Assembly (NCBI GenBank): GCA_937901485.1
Contig: CALGTT010000457.1
Location: 1 to 7,771 of the forward strand
DNA: 7,771 bases
Source: an uncultured Ruminococcus sp.
GTDB taxonomy: Bacteria; Bacillota; Clostridia; Oscillospirales; Ruminococcaceae
Reading direction: 5' to 3'
This document shows, one piece after another, positions 6,313 to 7,771 of the stretch. The position numbers and the translations under genes were made by a program. The notes under the pieces were generated by a model. That model was not told the DNA's origin. It did not search any database and saw only the letters and a program-made list of their open reading frames with translations. Position 1 is the stretch's first letter. The number at the start of each line of letters is the position of its first letter.

Positions 6313-6391
6313 GTATTCCGTTTTGTGCAGGATTCTTCCCATTCCGGCACATTCGCCAAAAACCATTGTTTGATTTTGTATATACCGGCAA

Positions 6392-6420
6392 TTGACAGAA
6401 TATGAAGAATATATTATAAT
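6392..6420 (+). promoter_or_regulatory. Consensus sigma-A promoter of the dockerin-protein gene
   Basis: TTGACA (6392-6397), a 17-nt spacer and TATAAT (6415-6420) match the consensus perfectly. Transcription from about 6427 gives a leader of some 45 nt that contains a six-G run (6430-6435) and AAAGGA ahead of the start codon. Confidence 0.9.
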
Positions 6421-6470
6421 AAAAATATAGGGGGGATTTATACATCTGCCCAATAGAAAGGATGATGATT

Positions 6471-7433
6471 ATGAAAAAAAGATTACTCAGTGCATGTACC
6501 GCGCTCCTCTGTCTTGCCCAGATCCCGGCACTTTCCGTATCTGCCGTGTCCATGGAGGAAGCCGCATGGAATGTATTCCCGAATTACAGCTACACAGAAA
6601 CTGCGGACGGCAGAGCATTCTGTGAAGATCTGGGATTCCGGATGCAGGGCTTTCTGGTCATCACCGACGGCACGGAGCTGACTGCGGAGCACCTCGGAAC
6701 ACTGCCCGATTCCGAATGGTATGACTGGACGCTGACGGAGCTGGATTTTGTACCGTCCGCGATCGGCTGCGATGGTGTACGCTGTTATCAGGTGTATCCG
6801 GATCTGCATGTGGACTGTGCCCCCGTGCCCGTATTTGCACAGTGCGGTAAGCAGCTGATGCTGGAAAACCCCTGCATCACCTACGCAGGCGAGCTGGAAT
6901 GCCTTGTGGATGGCTATGTGCAGTGGGCAGGCGAATTCATGCCCCTGCTTGCAGGCGGCGCGATCCTGCCGGAAACCCTCGAACGCCTTGCCGCGGATGA
7001 AACCTATCAGGCGGCAATGGACTTTTACACATCCTGGCAGACGGGCGCAGCGGGCGATTATGAAGCATTGCAGTATGCCGAAACGATGGCACAGACGCTT
7101 TTCCCGAAATTCAAGGACGGCTGTATGCTTATGCTGCCCAAGCACGACTTCCTTCCGGAACGCGATACCGCATCCTACCGCACCGCCTATTGCTGGGAGA
7201 ATGCCGGAGATTACGGTAAGGACGGCACAGTGGATGCCGCAGATGCCTCTGCGCTCCTGACCTATGCCGCACAGATCAGCGCAGGGATCGCACAGGGCGT
7301 GCAGGATGTGACCGACCGCATGGATCTGAACGCGGACGGTCTGGTCAATTCCAGAGATGCCGCCAATATCCTCCGGTACGCAAGTGCAGCCGGCAGCGGC
7401 TATACCGGTACGATCGTAGAATTTGTAAGATAA
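6471..7433 (+). CDS. Secreted protein of unknown function with a C-terminal type I dockerin-like domain
   Basis: The product is 320 aa from the ATG at 6471, which lies 8 nt after AAAGGA; ATGs at 6462 and 6465 overlap or abut that site and are less likely. The signal peptide is MKKRLLSACTALLCLAQIPA and onward, with probable cleavage after SVSA at residue 25. Residues about 27-240 resemble no family I recognise; they are acidic and aromatic-rich with nine cysteines after the signal peptide (51, 100, 105, 116, 125, 135, 144, 218, 241). Residues about 246-305 form a dockerin-like pair of calcium loops. The second, DLNADGLVNSRD (285-296), is canonical. The first, DYGKDGTVDAAD (247-258), has Gly in place of Asn at loop position 3. 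Dockerins anchor secreted proteins to cohesins on scaffoldins. A C-terminal tail ends VEFVR. Expression is monocistronic. Whether it acts on a polysaccharide or joins a cellulosome cannot be told from the sequence. Confidence 0.88.
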   Translation: MKKRLLSACTALLCLAQIPALSVSAVSMEEAAWNVFPNYSYTETADGRAFCEDLGFRMQGFLVITDGTELTAEHLGTLPDSEWYDWTLTELDFVPSAIGCDGVRCYQVYPDLHVDCAPVPVFAQCGKQLMLENPCITYAGELECLVDGYVQWAGEFMPLLAGGAILPETLERLAADETYQAAMDFYTSWQTGAAGDYEALQYAETMAQTLFPKFKDGCMLMLPKHDFLPERDTASYRTAYCWENAGDYGKDGTVDAADASALLTYAAQISAGIAQGVQDVTDRMDLNADGLVNSRDAANILRYASAAGSGYTGTIVEFVR

Positions 7434-7440
7434 CATTTGC

Positions 7441-7475
7441 AGAGGACGGTGCTTGGGCATCGTTCTCTTTGTTTC
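7441..7475 (+). terminator. Rho-independent terminator of the dockerin-protein gene
   Basis: AGAGGACGGTGC (7441-7452) pairs with GCATCGTTCTCT (7457-7468) in a 12-bp stem that includes two G-T pairs, with a TTGG loop, followed by TTGTTT. It begins 7 nt after the TAA stop. Its left arm shares GGACGGTGC with the terminator at 2840-2848. Confidence 0.85.
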
Positions 7476-7508
7476 CAACAGCGATGACGCTCTGCGCAGC
7501 AAGCGCCA

Positions 7509-7599
7509 TGCGGTTGAAAAACCTTGCTCGCGAAACAGTAAGCCTCCGTTATCACTTCGCTCCCAAACGCGTCCAACAGCGCGGTTGCCGCGCCCGCGC
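7509..7599 (+). repeat. Non-coding interspersed repeat, copy B
   Basis: This is the second copy of the 91-bp repeat at 2916-3006, in the same orientation, with 13 differences. Ten of these cluster at 7539-7555. The hairpin GCGCGG-TTG-CCGCGC lies at 7579-7593 and is fully conserved. This copy sits in the plus-strand gap after the dockerin terminator and before the TTAACA array, so it is not linked to one particular gene. Confidence 0.88.
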
Positions 7600-7604
7600 C
7601 GCAT

Positions 7605-7664
7605 TTAACATAGATTTAACATAAGGATTAAGGTAAATTTAACATTTTTCCATTACAATTAACA
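7605..7664 (+). promoter_or_regulatory. TTAACA direct-repeat array, candidate PHO box (PhoP/PhoB operator)
   Basis: Exact TTAACA hexamers occur at 7605, 7616, 7639 and 7659, with a degenerate TTAAGG at 7628. The first four sites are spaced 11, 12 and 11 bp, about one helical turn. Direct TT(A/C/T)ACA-type repeats at about 11-bp intervals are the known binding pattern of PhoP in Bacillus and related Firmicutes. The array lies 60-120 bp upstream of the partial gene at 7725. A possible -10, TATACC (7665-7670), directly follows the last repeat. Confidence 0.5.
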
Positions 7665-7669
7665 TATAC

Positions 7670-7710
7670 CAGCTCGCATGGTGAAAACCTGCGAAATAAT
7701 GACAGCTGCG
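7670..7710 (+). other. Structured leader hairpin with GAAA tetraloop
   Basis: CGCA-(T)-GGT (7675-7682) pairs with ACCTGCG (7687-7693) around a GAAA tetraloop. A lower stem pairs CAGCT (7670-7674) with AGCTG (7704-7708), leaving AAATAATGAC (7694-7703) as a one-sided internal loop. The ribosome binding site follows immediately. It does not match a riboswitch class that I can name. Confidence 0.35.
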
Positions 7711-7724
7711 AAAGGAAAAACGCT

Positions 7725-7771
7725 ATGGAAGTAACACAGATCATTCTGGCACTGGTCACAGTGGCAGGGGG
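7725..7771 (+). CDS. Start of a membrane protein, cut by the window edge; candidate Na/Pi cotransporter
   Basis: The ATG at 7725 has AAAGGA (7711-7716) 8 nt upstream, and 15 codons are present, reading MEVTQIILALVTVAG with a probable Gly next. The hydrophobic N-terminus without a Lys/Arg-rich signal start suggests a polytopic membrane protein. N-termini of this kind leading into a Gly-rich helix occur in Na/Pi cotransporter (NptA/PhoU-type) proteins, and the upstream TTAACA array would fit phosphate control. Holins and other small membrane proteins can look the same over so few residues. The gene start is well supported; the function is a guess. Confidence 0.6.
   Translation, partial: MEVTQIILALVTVAG

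Noticed and set aside
6483..7604. 373-codon minus-strand open frame opposite the dockerin gene
   Set aside because: It is the antisense register of a gene with a clear signal peptide, dockerin, promoter and terminator, and its own start lies beyond the repeat.

Overview
The window looks like a chromosome segment from a Gram-positive, anaerobic clostridial bacterium, most likely a Ruminococcus-like member of the Oscillospiraceae. The evidence is a GH94 cellobiose phosphorylase, a secreted protein ending in a type I dockerin-like domain (typical of fibre-degrading ruminococci), a SleC-type spore cortex lytic system, strong AGGAGG ribosome binding sites and textbook sigma-A promoters. The genus is an inference; no rRNA or marker gene is present.

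Layout. Positions 89-2761 hold a compact three-gene minus-strand operon. In transcription order it encodes an acidic protein with a carboxypeptidase-regulatory-like (CPD-reg) domain, a SpoIID/LytB-fold protein with three peptidoglycan-binding domains, and a small protein with two more such domains. The first two resemble the N-terminal pro-region and the mature part of clostridial SleC, encoded here as separate genes. A sigma-E-like promoter lies just upstream at 2795-2823. Positions 3007-5463 (minus) encode cellobiose phosphorylase, with its own sigma-A promoter (5554-5582) and a strong terminator (2833-2862). Its 3' region is filled by a structured non-coding repeat (2916-3006).

The 365-bp gap at 5464-5828 is a divergent promoter region. 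To its right on the plus strand lie a small DUF5684-like membrane protein (5829-6233) and a secreted dockerin protein of unknown function (6471-7433). Each has a perfect TTGACA-N17-TATAAT promoter. After the dockerin gene comes its terminator, then a second copy of the repeat (7509-7599, 78 of 91 positions identical). Next is an array of TTAACA direct repeats resembling a PHO box, a structured leader, and the first 15 codons of a membrane protein that runs off the right edge.

Functional reading. There are two themes: spore cortex remodelling on the left, and cellulose or cellodextrin use in the centre and right (intracellular phosphorolysis of cellobiose plus a dockerin-bearing secreted protein). 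The partial last gene may belong to phosphate uptake. Most worth a second look are the split SleC arrangement, the paired non-coding repeats with their associated terminator hairpins, and the PHO-box-like array.
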